Positions 63,969 through 64,000 of a stretch of DNA of 64,000 nt are shown here, one piece after another. Each line of letters begins with the position of its first letter. Within the stretch, counting starts at the first letter, position 1. The stretch is from Bigelowiella natans CCMP2755 (lineage: Eukaryota; Cercozoa; Chlorarachniophyceae), in contig ADNK01001423.1 in assembly GCA_000320545.1 (NCBI GenBank), positions 17,174-81,173 on the forward strand. Reading direction: 5' to 3'. The notes beneath the pieces are model-generated. The model ran no database searches, was not told the DNA's origin, and worked only from the letters and a program-made list of their open reading frames with translations. A program made the position numbers and the translations under genes.

Positions 63969-64000
63969 CTCTAAATGAATCGTGTGTCTTCAGAAAATGG

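Overview
This 64 kb window is nuclear DNA of a eukaryote. Genes are split by many short GT-AG introns (mostly about 45-150 nt, longer in the right half), and the products are core eukaryotic proteins: SMC1, RAD50, importin-11, CWC15, TFIIH p44/SSL1, a PX-BAR sorting nexin and cyclin Q. Base composition, small introns, tight spacing and the unusual RasGAP-PIP kinase architecture suggest a unicellular protist or alga. A stramenopile-type lineage is a guess only; the sequence does not settle it.

Layout: (1) SMC1 3' part, +, 13-4068; (2) RasGAP-PIP kinase fusion, -, 4823-8742; (3) protein kinase, +, 9502-10707; (4) membrane-anchored alpha/beta hydrolase-fold protein, -, 11763-14028; (5) C2-domain protein, +, 15062-18567; (6) importin-11, -, 19503-24409; (7) RAD50, +, 24737-29091; (8) organelle-type cold-shock-domain protein, -, 30450-30951; (9) CWC15, +, 31411-32660; (10) PX-BAR sorting nexin, -, 34227 to about 38190; (11) cyclin Q-like, +, 38668-42074; (12) TFIIH p44/SSL1, -, 42931 to about 47263; (13) unidentified gene, +, 48463-51026; (14) large low-complexity gene, -, 52511 to at least 63968.

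Two features organise the window. First, the 14 genes alternate strand without exception, so every spacer is either a divergent 5'-5' gap (327 bp between importin-11 and RAD50) or a convergent 3'-3' gap. Second, the convergent gaps, and only those, carry 0.5-1.3 kb islands rich in CTAG and CATG palindromes. The 12-mer CATGCTAGCATG occurs at least ten times, each time inside such an island. These islands are the best candidate for an undescribed element. Separately, microsatellites are modest in the left half and very abundant from about 34 kb onward, where they fill introns and encode Ser, His, Thr, Asp and Gly runs.

Three neighbouring enzyme-fold genes (2, 3, 4) each have a substituted catalytic residue, so each may be a pseudo-enzyme or a divergent enzyme. 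Exon joins were made by hand from splice sites, reading phase and family similarity recalled from knowledge. No database search was run.
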